From positions 62,001 through 126,000 of the forward strand of contig JAFGWE010000032.1 of assembly GCA_016937345.1 (NCBI GenBank): 64,000 bases of DNA, in the 5' to 3' direction. The DNA comes from Methanomicrobiaceae archaeon (GTDB taxonomy: Archaea; Halobacteriota; Methanomicrobia; Methanomicrobiales; Methanomicrobiaceae). Position 1 is the first letter of the stretch, and each line of letters starts with the position of its first letter. The position numbers were made by a program, and so were the translations under genes. The notes under the pieces are model-generated. The model saw nothing but the letters and a program-made list of their open reading frames with translations, ran no database searches and had not been told where the DNA came from. Below, one piece after another: positions 10,198 through 19,120 of this stretch.

Positions 10198-10464
10198 ATG
10201 GCTGATAAAGATGGTGACTACTGCACAATATGCGGAGGGGTGGTCCCTTCAGGAAATGACATTAAGCGGATAGATGTTGACGGGAAGGCGGTCGGGATTA
10301 ATCAGCTTGATTTCATACTCGGTGAAGTAAAAAAGCTGAATCTTTCATCCGCTGTTGAGATAAAAGAAGAGATAATAAAGCGGACATCCGCCTTAAATTA
10401 TATCCCGTCGAAGAAAAAAGATGTTTATGCCGAATCTCTTTTTAAGGAGTATCTGAAGCTTTGA
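10198..10464 (+). CDS. Small CxxC protein, often labelled 'NAC family' in Methanomicrobiales
   Basis: An 88-residue protein with one CTICGG motif near the N-terminus, which is a half zinc or iron site, followed by a mixed helical domain (QLDFILGEVKKLNLSSAVEI). From memory, close relatives in Methanomicrobiales carry the label 'NAC family transcription factor', but I see no DNA-binding domain, so that label is doubtful. A strong ribosome site (AAGGAGATATTT) precedes the ATG. The gene follows the cupin gene directly and the two probably share a transcript. A metal-dependent dimer is a possible structure because only two cysteines are available per chain. Confidence 0.75.
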   Translation: MADKDGDYCTICGGVVPSGNDIKRIDVDGKAVGINQLDFILGEVKKLNLSSAVEIKEEIIKRTSALNYIPSKKKDVYAESLFKEYLKL

Positions 10465-10563
10465 TCTTTTTATTAAGGGACGGGTATCTTTTAAACCGCA
10501 GTAAAATACCTCTGAATGCGGATCCAGGTAATATTTAATCCTTATATTTTTTTTTAAAATCCT

Positions 10564-12846
10564 TTAATCAACACCATAATGTCTTCTGAGAAATTCTCTT
10601 ATCTTCTGTGATTCCAGCCAGCCTCTGTCAAGCTCAGTTATTATATCATCAATTTCTTTTACCTGCTGCAGGAGTAATCCCGATGTATTTCTATCTTCTT
10701 CAAGCGAGAGGTATCCGGCAATTACTGACAGAGGGTTTCTGATTCTGTCATTTAAGGCAGCCATCTGAAGAAGATTTTTTTCAATCTGCATCAGTGCTTC
10801 TGCTTCTCTTCTCAGTGTTTCTTTCTCCTCTGAGATATCTCTTACAAGGGAAAGGATGTATTTTTTTTCACCAATCTCTATTAGCCTTGCATTGACAGCA
10901 ACAGGAAAAACAGAACCGTCCTTTCTGACATGTTCGCCCTCAAAGCTGAATGTCCCATTCTTCATTACTGTTTCAACCCGTTTACGGTCATTTTTTGAAA
11001 CTTCAGGAGTATTTACGTCGGCAACTGTCATTCTGAGAAGTTCTTCCCTTGTATATCCAAGGCGCCTGCATGCTGTATCGTTTACTTCAATAATATTGCC
11101 TCTGTTTTTGGCATCAATCGGTTCGTGAAGAAAAACTGACTCTGAGACATTGTTGAAAAGCTCCCTGAATTTGGTTTCGCTTTTTAAAATCTCCTCTTCG
11201 GCCAGTTTCCTCTCTGTAATATCTATTGCATTTGCTATCTCAAATTCATCTCCCATATAACTGAGGTAGTATGTATTTACCAAAACCGGGACAGATATGC
11301 CGTCTTTTGTCTTGTGAAGGGTTTCCATCTGTAAGACCTTTTCATATTTAAGTCTCCTCCACAAAGATTCCCTTTCATAAATCGGGTAATTTGGATCGAG
11401 ATCAGATACATTAAGTTTTAAAATCTCTTCTTCAGTGTATCCAAGTTCAGAACATGCAGCTTTATTTACATAATAGAATGACCCGTCAGGTCGTATCCAG
11501 AATATAGATATAGGAGAATTTTCAACTGAAAATCCCGTTAATTTCAGTTTTATCTCTTGTTTTTTTGTTTCTGTTATATCAGTATGGTTTCCAATCATCC
11601 GTATGGCATTTCCTTTGTTATCTCTCTCAACAACTCTGGCGGATGCATGAATCCATTTGTATCCCCCGTCTTTTGTTTTTAAACGGAATTCGTTCTCATA
11701 ATTGTCAGGTCTGGTTTCAAGATATTTTTCAGCTGTTTTTATTGCTTTATTCATGTCTTCAGGATGAATAAGAGAAAGCCATGATTCGTAATTCGCCGGA
11801 AATTCGTCGGGTTCATATCCGAGCATTGTATAGTACCGTGAACTGAACTCCATCTTGTCAGTTGCAAAATTCCATTTCCAGATGCCGTCTGTTGTGGCAT
11901 TAAGGGTTAAAATGAGCTCTTTTTCAAGATTTTTTCGTTCTGAAATATCACGGACGACAGCAAGAGCCACATTCTCCCCTTCCAGAACAAAATTATGGAC
12001 AGATATTTCAACAGGGATTTTATCTCCGTTTTTTGTGATATGGCTCCATTCAAAGACAACATTTTTTTTCTCTTTCAGTTTATCGATAACCTTTAACAGG
12101 TCTCCTTCAAAGTCAGGATCATTTAAGTCAAGGACGCTTTTTTTGAGGAATTCTTCCCGGGTATAACCCATCTTTCTGCATGCCGTTTCATTTACTTCTA
12201 GTATTTTACCAGGCAATCCGTCAGGTTTTGTCTCGTGAAGGTAGATCATGTCGTTTGCAGAGTCGAAGAGTTTCTGATATTTTTTCTCATTCTCCTCAAT
12301 TAAAGCAAATGCCTGTAATCTTTCCCTTTCCTTTTCTATTGATGATATTGCGTATCCGAGATCACCGGCCATCTCGGTGAAAAGATCTATCTCTTCTTCA
12401 ACGGACTCAAAAATTGCAGAAGTTGATACTGTTATTATACCGTAATTTTTTTTGTTATAACTTATGGCGGCGGTCATTGCAGACCGTCCCTTATAATTGC
12501 CTGAGAGAACGCAGTCTCTGCATTCTGATGAGGGATCTTTTATTAAGACTACTTCGCCGGTTTTGATTGCTTTTTTTGCGCAGTTTGATAATTTTTCGCT
12601 TATAATGGACGTTTTTAGTTCATCAAAATCTTTACCCAGACCTTTTTCTGCAAATATATAACTCCCTTTCTCGTCGGGAAAAAGAGCAATCCATGCGCTA
12701 AAGTAGCCCTGATCACGAACAAGGATCCCGCATGCCTTCTCTATGAGTGAGGTGAGATTCTTTTCATGAACTATCAGCTGATTTATATCGCGTATTGATT
12801 TTAAAATCTTATTAAGATGCCTTAATTTTTTATCAGAGTCGTCCAT
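10564..12846 (-). CDS. GAF/multi-PAS sensor protein with degenerate kinase helical domain
   Basis: A 760-residue cytoplasmic sensor. An N-terminal GAF-like domain (about 20-175) has a CRDC pair (SSECRDCVLSG) that could hold a cluster or be redox-active. Four PAS domains follow, each ended by a PAC motif (for example VALAVVRDISERK and FEIANAIDITERK). The last 90 residues form helices resembling a histidine-kinase dimerisation domain, but the usual HExRxP box reads NDRIRNPLSVI, with no phospho-accepting histidine, and no HATPase domain follows. It therefore cannot autophosphorylate in the classical way. It may pass signals by protein contact. No response regulator is nearby. Confidence 0.88.
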   Translation of the reverse strand: MDDSDKKLRHLNKILKSIRDINQLIVHEKNLTSLIEKACGILVRDQGYFSAWIALFPDEKGSYIFAEKGLGKDFDELKTSIISEKLSNCAKKAIKTGEVVLIKDPSSECRDCVLSGNYKGRSAMTAAISYNKKNYGIITVSTSAIFESVEEEIDLFTEMAGDLGYAISSIEKERERLQAFALIEENEKKYQKLFDSANDMIYLHETKPDGLPGKILEVNETACRKMGYTREEFLKKSVLDLNDPDFEGDLLKVIDKLKEKKNVVFEWSHITKNGDKIPVEISVHNFVLEGENVALAVVRDISERKNLEKELILTLNATTDGIWKWNFATDKMEFSSRYYTMLGYEPDEFPANYESWLSLIHPEDMNKAIKTAEKYLETRPDNYENEFRLKTKDGGYKWIHASARVVERDNKGNAIRMIGNHTDITETKKQEIKLKLTGFSVENSPISIFWIRPDGSFYYVNKAACSELGYTEEEILKLNVSDLDPNYPIYERESLWRRLKYEKVLQMETLHKTKDGISVPVLVNTYYLSYMGDEFEIANAIDITERKLAEEEILKSETKFRELFNNVSESVFLHEPIDAKNRGNIIEVNDTACRRLGYTREELLRMTVADVNTPEVSKNDRKRVETVMKNGTFSFEGEHVRKDGSVFPVAVNARLIEIGEKKYILSLVRDISEEKETLRREAEALMQIEKNLLQMAALNDRIRNPLSVIAGYLSLEEDRNTSGLLLQQVKEIDDIITELDRGWLESQKIREFLRRHYGVD

Positions 12847-13153
12847 TTAAGATTTTCACCCGGCCTTTATAGGCATATCAAAAAAAACTGCTTTTTTATG
12901 GTAATTTTTGATTCTCTATAAATATTTTATAGAATTCTCCCTTTATTTTTAAATCCTGATTCTGAATTTAAAAGTTATTTTTTTAATATAAATACATGTC
13001 TGTTCAAAATCTGTGGATTATGTGATATTATTAACCGAAAAAAGGCCGGTTATCTTTCTTATTTGAACCTTCTAAATTTTGTCTGACAGGGTTTTTCCCG
13101 GATTTTTTGAATAAATGCTGATTCTTCGTCTGAATTATTTAAAAAAAGCGTTA
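12847..13153. other. Intergenic stretch without gene
   Basis: An AT-rich stretch between the PAS sensor and tRNA-Gln. I see no coding frame with a ribosome site. The only structure noticed is a weak 6-bp inverted repeat near 13030-13050 (TAACCG / CGGTTA) and several T-runs that could end transcripts. It probably contains the promoter of the PAS sensor. Confidence 0.5.
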
Positions 13154-13226
13154 TACCCCCGGGCGGATTCGAACCGCCGTCACCGGCTCCAAAGGCCGGT
13201 ATGATTGACCACTACACTACGGGAGT
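13154..13226 (-). tRNA. tRNA-Gln (UUG)
   Basis: The reverse complement folds as a cloverleaf of 73 bases. The acceptor ACTCCCG pairs with CGGGGGT (one T-G pair), followed by discriminator A. The anticodon stem CCGGC/GCCGG holds the loop CTTTGGA, giving anticodon UUG for CAA codons. The T arm is GGCGG-TTCGAAT-CCGCC. CCA is not encoded. A second glutamine tRNA, for CAG, is at 48887-48959. Confidence 0.95.
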
Positions 13227-13413
13227 TTAATAATAATCTGGCTTATTAAGCGAAATGAATTTTCCTTGGAAAAATTCTTTTACATTATTTAGTTCTGAAG
13301 ATATTAAAATTAACATCTAACAGCATTTTAATTATGTGAGGAAGTGTGCCTGTGTATTATGTGGATGACCTCCTCTGACCCGCTTAATAACTGCATAATA
13401 AAATATTTTTAGA

Positions 13414-14187
13414 TTATATCTGATTTTTTGGACAATATTCATTAAGATAACATCTGTCGCATCCTGAGAAGTCACCTTTACAATACTCCTTTCCTGTTTC
13501 CCGGATAAGGAATTCTGCAATTTTAGGGTAATCAGGGTAAATTTTTATGATGGCATCAGTTATCTGCCGCTCTGATGCATTTTTAGGAACCAGTCCTGTT
13601 CGTTTTAATACTTTTTCAATACGGGAATCAGACAGTATTTCTATCTCGTCAACGCCTTTTAAAGGCACCTTAAAATCCCTTGCAAGAATATCTGTGGCCA
13701 TTATGGAGATTTTATGGCCGACCCCCGGAAAATTTCCAAATCTTTTCATTACCAGTTTACAGTCAGGCTGAGCTAACTGCCAGATCTCTGCTGCGTTATC
13801 CTTATATTCCGAGTGAATTCTGATGATCGCCTTGTGAAAATAACCGGACATCTTTTCGTTAAATTTGTGTAAATTTTTACGGGCAAAGATTGTATAGATA
13901 TCATCCAGAGTTAAGGCCAGAAAATTCTCAAACTCCGGGCCTCCACATTCCTGTGATATAATATAAGGGATATTCCATGCCCTTTCGGAGGGAATTTGTC
14001 TGTCCATGACACAGGCGAGAACAAAAAAATGGGGATAATTCTCGTTATCATTTAAGAGGGCATCTGACTCCGGAATGCCTGTAAAAGCGACAATTTCACG
14101 GGGCTTCTCATGAAGCTCCTTTGCCTTATTGAATAAAATATTGTTTATTGTTTGTTTGGGATCTGACATAGGGTAATTTCTTTCCAT
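13414..14187 (-). CDS. Endonuclease III-like HhH-GPD DNA repair protein with 4Fe-4S cluster
   Basis: This family removes damaged bases from DNA. The helix-hairpin-helix reads FPGVGHK (153-159), with Lys159 at the position of the catalytic lysine of endonuclease III, and Asp180 (KGVDE) is at the place of the catalytic aspartate. The C-terminal cluster ligands C236-x6-C243-x2-C246-x5-C252 have exactly the spacing of endonuclease III. The N-terminal half is divergent from Nth (no clear similarity before about residue 60), so the substrate may differ, and I avoid calling it nth. The start is ATG 14187 or ATG 14169; no good ribosome site distinguishes them. It is monocistronic, close to tRNA-Gln. 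Confidence 0.88.
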   Translation of the reverse strand: MERNYPMSDPKQTINNILFNKAKELHEKPREIVAFTGIPESDALLNDNENYPHFFVLACVMDRQIPSERAWNIPYIISQECGGPEFENFLALTLDDIYTIFARKNLHKFNEKMSGYFHKAIIRIHSEYKDNAAEIWQLAQPDCKLVMKRFGNFPGVGHKISIMATDILARDFKVPLKGVDEIEILSDSRIEKVLKRTGLVPKNASERQITDAIIKIYPDYPKIAEFLIRETGKEYCKGDFSGCDRCYLNEYCPKNQI

Positions 14188-14285
14188 CTGATTGTATAAA
14201 TCAGGTTGTTTTGTCCGGAGTCTGTTGAAAATAAGAAAAGATTTTTTTTAGTTTTAAATGTGTAAAGATTAACCCGGGAGATATT

Positions 14286-15161
14286 ATGAACAAAATAATG
14301 ATTACAGCGTTTACTGTGATGTTTTCGCTCTGTATTGTGTTCACATGCGGATGCGTCACACAGCCTGCCACAATCGAAAATACCGTTTCCACAGCTGTTT
14401 TTGAGGTCTCATATGAGGACACTCCTGTTCAGTATATGACTGTAAACGGAGTTACTCTTGCATTCCGTGAATTCGGGACAGAAAACACAGAACCCCTGCT
14501 CATGATCATGGGATTCGGTCAGACGATGGATCAGTGGGATACCACGTTTATTGGTATCCTTTCAAAGAATTACCATGTTTATATGTATGATCATCGCGGG
14601 ATGGGGGAGAGTACTGATGTTGATGCACAGTATTCTCTCATGCATTTATCTGATGATGCAGCAGGTCTTATCACATCGCTGGGATATGACAGCATGAACA
14701 TCTACGGTGTCTCGATGGGATCGTCCGTATCCCAGAATCTTTTAATTGACCACCCGGAAAAGGTAAGAAAAGCGATACTTTCATCTGCCTCATACAGCGC
14801 CTCAATTCCTGCGACAGAGAAACTGCACAGTCAGCTTATAGAAAGTGCCCAAAATCCTGATACCCCTGAAGGTGTGAGAAAAGAGGCTGTTGCAAATCTT
14901 GAATGGGATGGCTGCTATGACAATCTTTCAGGGATTAAAAACGATGTAATGTTAATTACAGGAACAGCGGATGACTTAACCCCTCAGTCGGTTGCGGTTG
15001 AGATTGCAGGACAGATTGACGGTTCATGGCTCATAAGATTTAAGGGAATTCCGCATGCAGGCTCATTCTATGCACCTTTGGAATACGGGGAAATTACAAC
15101 GACATTTCTGGAGATGAATGAATCTCCGACAGATCTTTTTTCAATATTCTGGGCTCTTTAG
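14286..15161 (+). CDS. Alpha/beta-hydrolase lipoprotein, copy 1
   Basis: A 291-residue hydrolase exported as a lipoprotein: a basic start, a hydrophobic helix and a lipobox-like FTCGC ending at Cys21 or Cys23. The alpha/beta-hydrolase signature is intact: oxyanion-side YDHRGMGES, nucleophile elbow GVSMG (Ser143), acid in GTADDLTP and His in GIPHAG. The substrate is unknown; a small ester or peptide outside the cell is likely. The GGGAG sequence before the ATG supports the start. It is followed by a paralogue in the same orientation at 15300-16148, with about 60 percent visible identity, so the two arose by tandem duplication. Confidence 0.92.
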   Translation: MNKIMITAFTVMFSLCIVFTCGCVTQPATIENTVSTAVFEVSYEDTPVQYMTVNGVTLAFREFGTENTEPLLMIMGFGQTMDQWDTTFIGILSKNYHVYMYDHRGMGESTDVDAQYSLMHLSDDAAGLITSLGYDSMNIYGVSMGSSVSQNLLIDHPEKVRKAILSSASYSASIPATEKLHSQLIESAQNPDTPEGVRKEAVANLEWDGCYDNLSGIKNDVMLITGTADDLTPQSVAVEIAGQIDGSWLIRFKGIPHAGSFYAPLEYGEITTTFLEMNESPTDLFSIFWAL

Positions 15162-15299
15162 ATAATCCATTCACATTTTTTCAGGCTTATCTGATTTCTG
15201 GTAATATCTTTATACATATTTTTTCCCGGGGAAACAGTAAATAAAGAATAAATGGGATCAAACCAATTAAGAACCTGAAGAAAAATTCTGGAGATAATC

Positions 15300-16148
15300 A
15301 TGAAAAAAACAGCAATTACAGGAGTTTTAATCCTGCTTTTAATCTGCATTGCTTTGACATGCGGATGCACCACACAACCTGCAACAACTGAAAGCACAGT
15401 CTCAGCTGCTCCTCCTGTAATTTCATATAAGGACACACCCGTTCAGTACAAGACTGTAAACGGAGTCAGTCTTGCGTATCGTGAATTCGGAACAGAAAAT
15501 ACAGAACCAATTCTGATGCTCATCGGATTCGGGGGGACAATGGAATCGTGGAATACCACGTTTGTCGGTCTTCTCTCTGAAGATTATCACGTCTATGTTT
15601 ATGATTACCGTGACATGGGAGAGAGTTCAAAAACGGATTCCAATTTTACAATATACCAGCTTTCCGATGAGGCAGCAGGGCTGATTGAAGCGCTCGGCTA
15701 CGACAGTATGAATACCTATAGCGGCTCCATGGGATCAACAGTCACACAGCAGCTTTTAATCTCACACCCGGAGAAGGTAAGAAAGGCTGTCTTATCATCT
15801 GCGACATACAGCGTTTTAATTCCGGAGACCAGAATACTGCATAGCCTTATTGAGGCTGAATTAACAGATCCCGAATCTTCTGAAGGCGTTGTAAAAGAGG
15901 CAAATGCGAATCTGAATTATCCGGGATGCTATGACAATCTTTCATCAATAGAGAATGATGTGATGCTCATTACCGGAACTGCGGATTTTATAACGCCACA
16001 ATCGGTAGCAGTTCAGATTGCAGGTCAGATAAACGGTTCATGGCTTGTAAGGTTCAAAGGTATTCTTCATATGGGATCAAACTATGCACCTTATGAATAC
16101 GCTGAAATTACAAAGACATTTCTGGAGATGGATGAATCTCCTGCATAA
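15300..16148 (+). CDS. Alpha/beta-hydrolase lipoprotein, copy 2 (altered active-site glycines)
   Basis: Paralogue of the upstream gene with the same signal peptide and lipobox (LTCGC). It retains Ser143, the acid (GTADFITP) and His (GILHMG), but two signature glycines differ: the nucleophile elbow is SGSMG instead of GxSxG, and the conserved DHRGMG loop reads DYRDMG. The enzyme may have changed specificity or be weakened. The ribosome site GGAGATAATC precedes the ATG, and a 138-base spacer separates it from copy 1, so it may have its own promoter. The reading frame is intact, so it is not a simple pseudogene. Confidence 0.9.
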   Translation: MKKTAITGVLILLLICIALTCGCTTQPATTESTVSAAPPVISYKDTPVQYKTVNGVSLAYREFGTENTEPILMLIGFGGTMESWNTTFVGLLSEDYHVYVYDYRDMGESSKTDSNFTIYQLSDEAAGLIEALGYDSMNTYSGSMGSTVTQQLLISHPEKVRKAVLSSATYSVLIPETRILHSLIEAELTDPESSEGVVKEANANLNYPGCYDNLSSIENDVMLITGTADFITPQSVAVQIAGQINGSWLVRFKGILHMGSNYAPYEYAEITKTFLEMDESPA

Positions 16149-16291
16149 TTTTTTTTATAATGATTAACTATTCAAATCATTCTTTTATCCCACTTCATTT
16201 GATTAAAAGCTGAAAGGGCAGTGAAAGTTAAAACCGACAATTTACAAAATTTTATTTTAATGTAAATTATATTAAAAAATAAGGAGATAAT

Positions 16292-17203
16292 ATGCCCGTT
16301 CCCGATTATCAAACATTAATGCTCCCTGTCCTGAAGTGCGTTTCGGATGGACAGGAACACGCCTCAAAAGAATTGCGTCAGAAAATATCTAAAACTTTAC
16401 AGCTCTCTGATGAGGATCTGGCAGAAAGGCTCCCAAGTGGCATCCAGTCAACCTTTGATAACCGGGTCGGATGGGCGACGACGTATCTGAAGAAATCCGG
16501 TCTGCTTATAAGTCCAAAACGTGGTGTCATTCTGATCACTGATCGTGGCAGAGATGTCCTGCGACAGAATCCTGAAAGGATAGATACCAAATTCCTTGAA
16601 CAGTTCAAAGAATATCAGGATTTCAAGGTACTTCGTCGTTATAAATCCGGGACAGATAGAAGTAATGATGTCTCTTCAGCTGAACTGACACCGGAGGAGA
16701 TCCTTGAAAACAGCTATCATGACCTTCGTTCCCAGCTTGCCGATGAGATTTTAGAGCGTGTCATGCAGTGTTCACCTGAATTTTTTGAGAATCTTGTTGT
16801 GGATCTGCTTGTTGCAATGGGCTATGGCGGGTCAAGGAGTGATGCAGGAAAAGCGGTCGGTAAAAGCGGAGATGATGGAATTGACGGGATTATCAAGGAA
16901 GACCGGTTGGGCCTGGATGTAGTGAATATTCAGGCGAAAAGGTGGCAGAATACGGTGGGCAGACCTGAGATACAGGCTTTTGTGGGAAGTCTTGCAGGGA
17001 ACCGGGCAAAGAAAGGTGTCTTTATCACAACTTCCAAATTCTCCAAAGAAGCAGATGATTATGTCCGGAGAATTGAGCAGAAAGTAGTGCTCATCGGCGG
17101 TGAACAACTTGCTCAGCTGATGATAGATTATGATATCGGTGTATCTAAAGAAGCACAGTATGTCGTAAAAAAGATTGATTATGACTATTTTGAAAGCAAT
17201 TAA
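16292..17203 (+). CDS. mrr: Mrr-type restriction endonuclease
   Basis: Mrr proteins are type IV-like nucleases that cut modified foreign DNA. Residues 1-100 form the N-terminal winged-helix domain (Mrr_N), and residues 155-290 the Mrr catalytic domain of the PD-(D/E)xK type, with Asp198 in GDDGIDG and the QAK motif Gln214-Lys216 (NIQAKRW). At 303 residues it matches E. coli Mrr in length. A strong AAGGAGATAAT lies before the ATG. No methyltransferase or specificity subunit adjoins it, which fits a modification-dependent nuclease acting alone. It is the only recognisable restriction gene in the window. Confidence 0.93.
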   Translation: MPVPDYQTLMLPVLKCVSDGQEHASKELRQKISKTLQLSDEDLAERLPSGIQSTFDNRVGWATTYLKKSGLLISPKRGVILITDRGRDVLRQNPERIDTKFLEQFKEYQDFKVLRRYKSGTDRSNDVSSAELTPEEILENSYHDLRSQLADEILERVMQCSPEFFENLVVDLLVAMGYGGSRSDAGKAVGKSGDDGIDGIIKEDRLGLDVVNIQAKRWQNTVGRPEIQAFVGSLAGNRAKKGVFITTSKFSKEADDYVRRIEQKVVLIGGEQLAQLMIDYDIGVSKEAQYVVKKIDYDYFESN

Positions 17204-17314
17204 TTCCTAATAATTTTTTTAACTTGTCCTGTTTCAAGCCCTGTCAGGAAGCAATAATAAATATGGCAGATTTTGCCTGATTAATATAAATCCAAAAAAC
17301 ACTGCTATCTATTT

Positions 17315-17869
17315 TTATTGTCCTTTTTCAGGCTCTATTATCTCATCCACAAAAGAGCTCATCTGAGAAAGAAGCATTGGATCAAGTCCGCCGTCGACTG
17401 CAAGAAGTACACCACTTTCCTCTCTCTGTCTCAGTTTGGTTGAGATAAAATGTGTAAACTGAGATATTTTAACAGACGGAAGATAGATGAGCATAGTGCT
17501 GATAGAGTCCATAAGAACAAATATTTTATTTCCCTGTAGTTTCTTCATCATCTCTGTGATTGCGATTCCAAGACTTGTAAGATCGGCAGGATTATTTGTA
17601 TTCATGTGATGCTCGTCGGAAACAGGGTCTGTACCCATTGAATACCTTGTGATAGCATCAATGAAATATACGGATTCTGTTTTTATGCCACTCTTAATGT
17701 AGAGTTTTTCAAGAATTGAAGCAGGAAAATTCGTTGTAACTACTATTGTGATATATCCGGCATCCTGTGCTTCTTTAATGACTGCTGTGTTTGACTCCCT
17801 TATTTTTCTGGGGTCTGAGAGATAAAGGACTATTTTTGATTCTTCAGTATCATCAAGTGAAAAATTCAT
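17315..17869 (-). CDS. RecA/KaiC-fold-like protein lacking Walker A
   Basis: A 184-residue protein with alternating strands and helices typical of the RecA/KaiC core: a strand-like start (KIVLYLSDP), and a Walker B-like strand (KIFVLMDSISTMLIYL). No GxxGxGKT motif is present, so it probably does not hydrolyse ATP. In archaea such P-loop-less domains occur as parts of signalling proteins; that is an inference from fold appearance. It starts 13 bases after the stop of the PAS-protein gene 17883-18908, so the two form an operon and probably a sensor-output pair. The output mechanism is unknown. Confidence 0.65.
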   Translation of the reverse strand: MNFSLDDTEESKIVLYLSDPRKIRESNTAVIKEAQDAGYITIVVTTNFPASILEKLYIKSGIKTESVYFIDAITRYSMGTDPVSDEHHMNTNNPADLTSLGIAITEMMKKLQGNKIFVLMDSISTMLIYLPSVKISQFTHFISTKLRQREESGVLLAVDGGLDPMLLSQMSSFVDEIIEPEKGQ

Positions 17870-17882
17870 CTTTTAAAAGCCC

Positions 17883-18908
17883 CTACTTTTTTAGAAATTC
17901 TGCATAAGCATCAGGTATTGACGTCTGTTTCTTCACAACTGCATTATTAAGCTCTTTTAAATTTTCGAGGATTTTGTCTGCATTTGTTATCTGTATATTC
18001 AATAGAATCTCAGCATCCTCCTTGGATATTTTATCGGAATGAAGAAGATTTTTTATATCCTCTGTGTTGTTTCTGATAATTTCCACCGGCTTTTTAAGCC
18101 TTAAAGCACTCTCTGTAACAAATGATAAAAGCTCACGCTCTGCTTTTCTCTCCTGTGAGAGGTCATGGGCCATAAAGGATATTCCATTGATTATTCCTCT
18201 TTCGTCATACATAGGCTGGACATTTATTGAGATCTCTGCCTCATCTCCGTTCTTTAAGAGAAGTGCGGATTCAAACCTCTCAAAAGTCTCTCCACTGAGA
18301 AGTTTTTTCATTATTTCTTCGTAATGCTCTTTTTTACTCTCTGTAAAGAGAATACGGATATCTTTCCCTGTAATTTCATCTTCAGAGTATCCAAAAAGTT
18401 TTTCGGCACCATAATTCCAGTATTTAACGATTCCATCAGTTTTGATGCTGACTATTGCATCACATGTATTCTCGACTATCTCTGCAAGGTTTGTCTTGTC
18501 TGTGTTTAGTCTGACTATTTCGTTAATATCGGTGATAAAGTGTATAGCGCCGATAACATCCCCGTCGTCGTTTATTAAGGGATCAATTTTCACCATGTAC
18601 CATTTGTCCATAAAAAGCTGATAGCTCTCTCTTTTGTGTGAACCCATTGATTTGACAAAAGGACACCCTTCAATAAAATGGCTGAGTTTATGCACGAGTT
18701 CATAGCAGTGTCTGCCCAAAATGTCCTTTGATGGCATTTCAAGGAACTCTTCAGTGGCCCTGTTGCAGTAAAGTATTTCTCCCTCATTTGAAAGAATAAA
18801 TATCGGCTCTGCCATTGAATTATATATCATCTGCCACATTCTGTCAGGAGACTCTGTCTGTTTATTTGTCCACTCCCTCAGTTCATCGGCATTTATTTTG
18901 TTTTCCAA
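17883..18908 (-). CDS. Two-PAS sensor protein with kinase-like helical end but no kinase
   Basis: A 341-residue cytoplasmic protein. PAS 1 lies at about 20-135 and contains conserved cysteines (CNRAT, RHCYELVH and GCPFVKS) that may bind a metal or heme-like ligand. PAS 2 lies at about 140-255 (VENTCDAIVSIKTDG, GYSEDEITGKDI) and ends in the PAC motif GISFMAHDLSQERK. The last 80 residues are a helical hairpin that resembles a histidine-kinase dimerisation domain, but the phospho-histidine position reads RLKKPVEII and no ATPase domain follows. It is first in a two-gene unit with the RecA-fold protein 17315-17869. Confidence 0.88.
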   Translation of the reverse strand: MENKINADELREWTNKQTESPDRMWQMIYNSMAEPIFILSNEGEILYCNRATEEFLEMPSKDILGRHCYELVHKLSHFIEGCPFVKSMGSHKRESYQLFMDKWYMVKIDPLINDDGDVIGAIHFITDINEIVRLNTDKTNLAEIVENTCDAIVSIKTDGIVKYWNYGAEKLFGYSEDEITGKDIRILFTESKKEHYEEIMKKLLSGETFERFESALLLKNGDEAEISINVQPMYDERGIINGISFMAHDLSQERKAERELLSFVTESALRLKKPVEIIRNNTEDIKNLLHSDKISKEDAEILLNIQITNADKILENLKELNNAVVKKQTSIPDAYAEFLKK

Positions 18909-19120
18909 TTTAATAACCCCCTGAAGATAAAATCTCTATAATTTCCAGATTATTTTAATGTAATCCTTATTGTTGAAATTCTTATGTGTTTTGGAGATTT
19001 TGGAATTTTTTATATTTCTGTGTTAAAATTTAGCGGATTTAAACGGGGAACCTGTTTTTAATCTGAAAGTGAAATTGAAAAAGTATAAAATTGATGCAAT
19101 TATACTTCTTGCAATGAATC

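Noticed and set aside
10198-10464. Transcription factor function from the 'NAC' label
   Set aside because: No DNA-binding motif is visible, only one CxxC; the label is probably carried over from a misannotation.
13030-13050. Hairpin TAACCG / CGGTTA as an RNA element
   Set aside because: Only six pairs with an A-rich loop, and no further structure or conservation can be seen.
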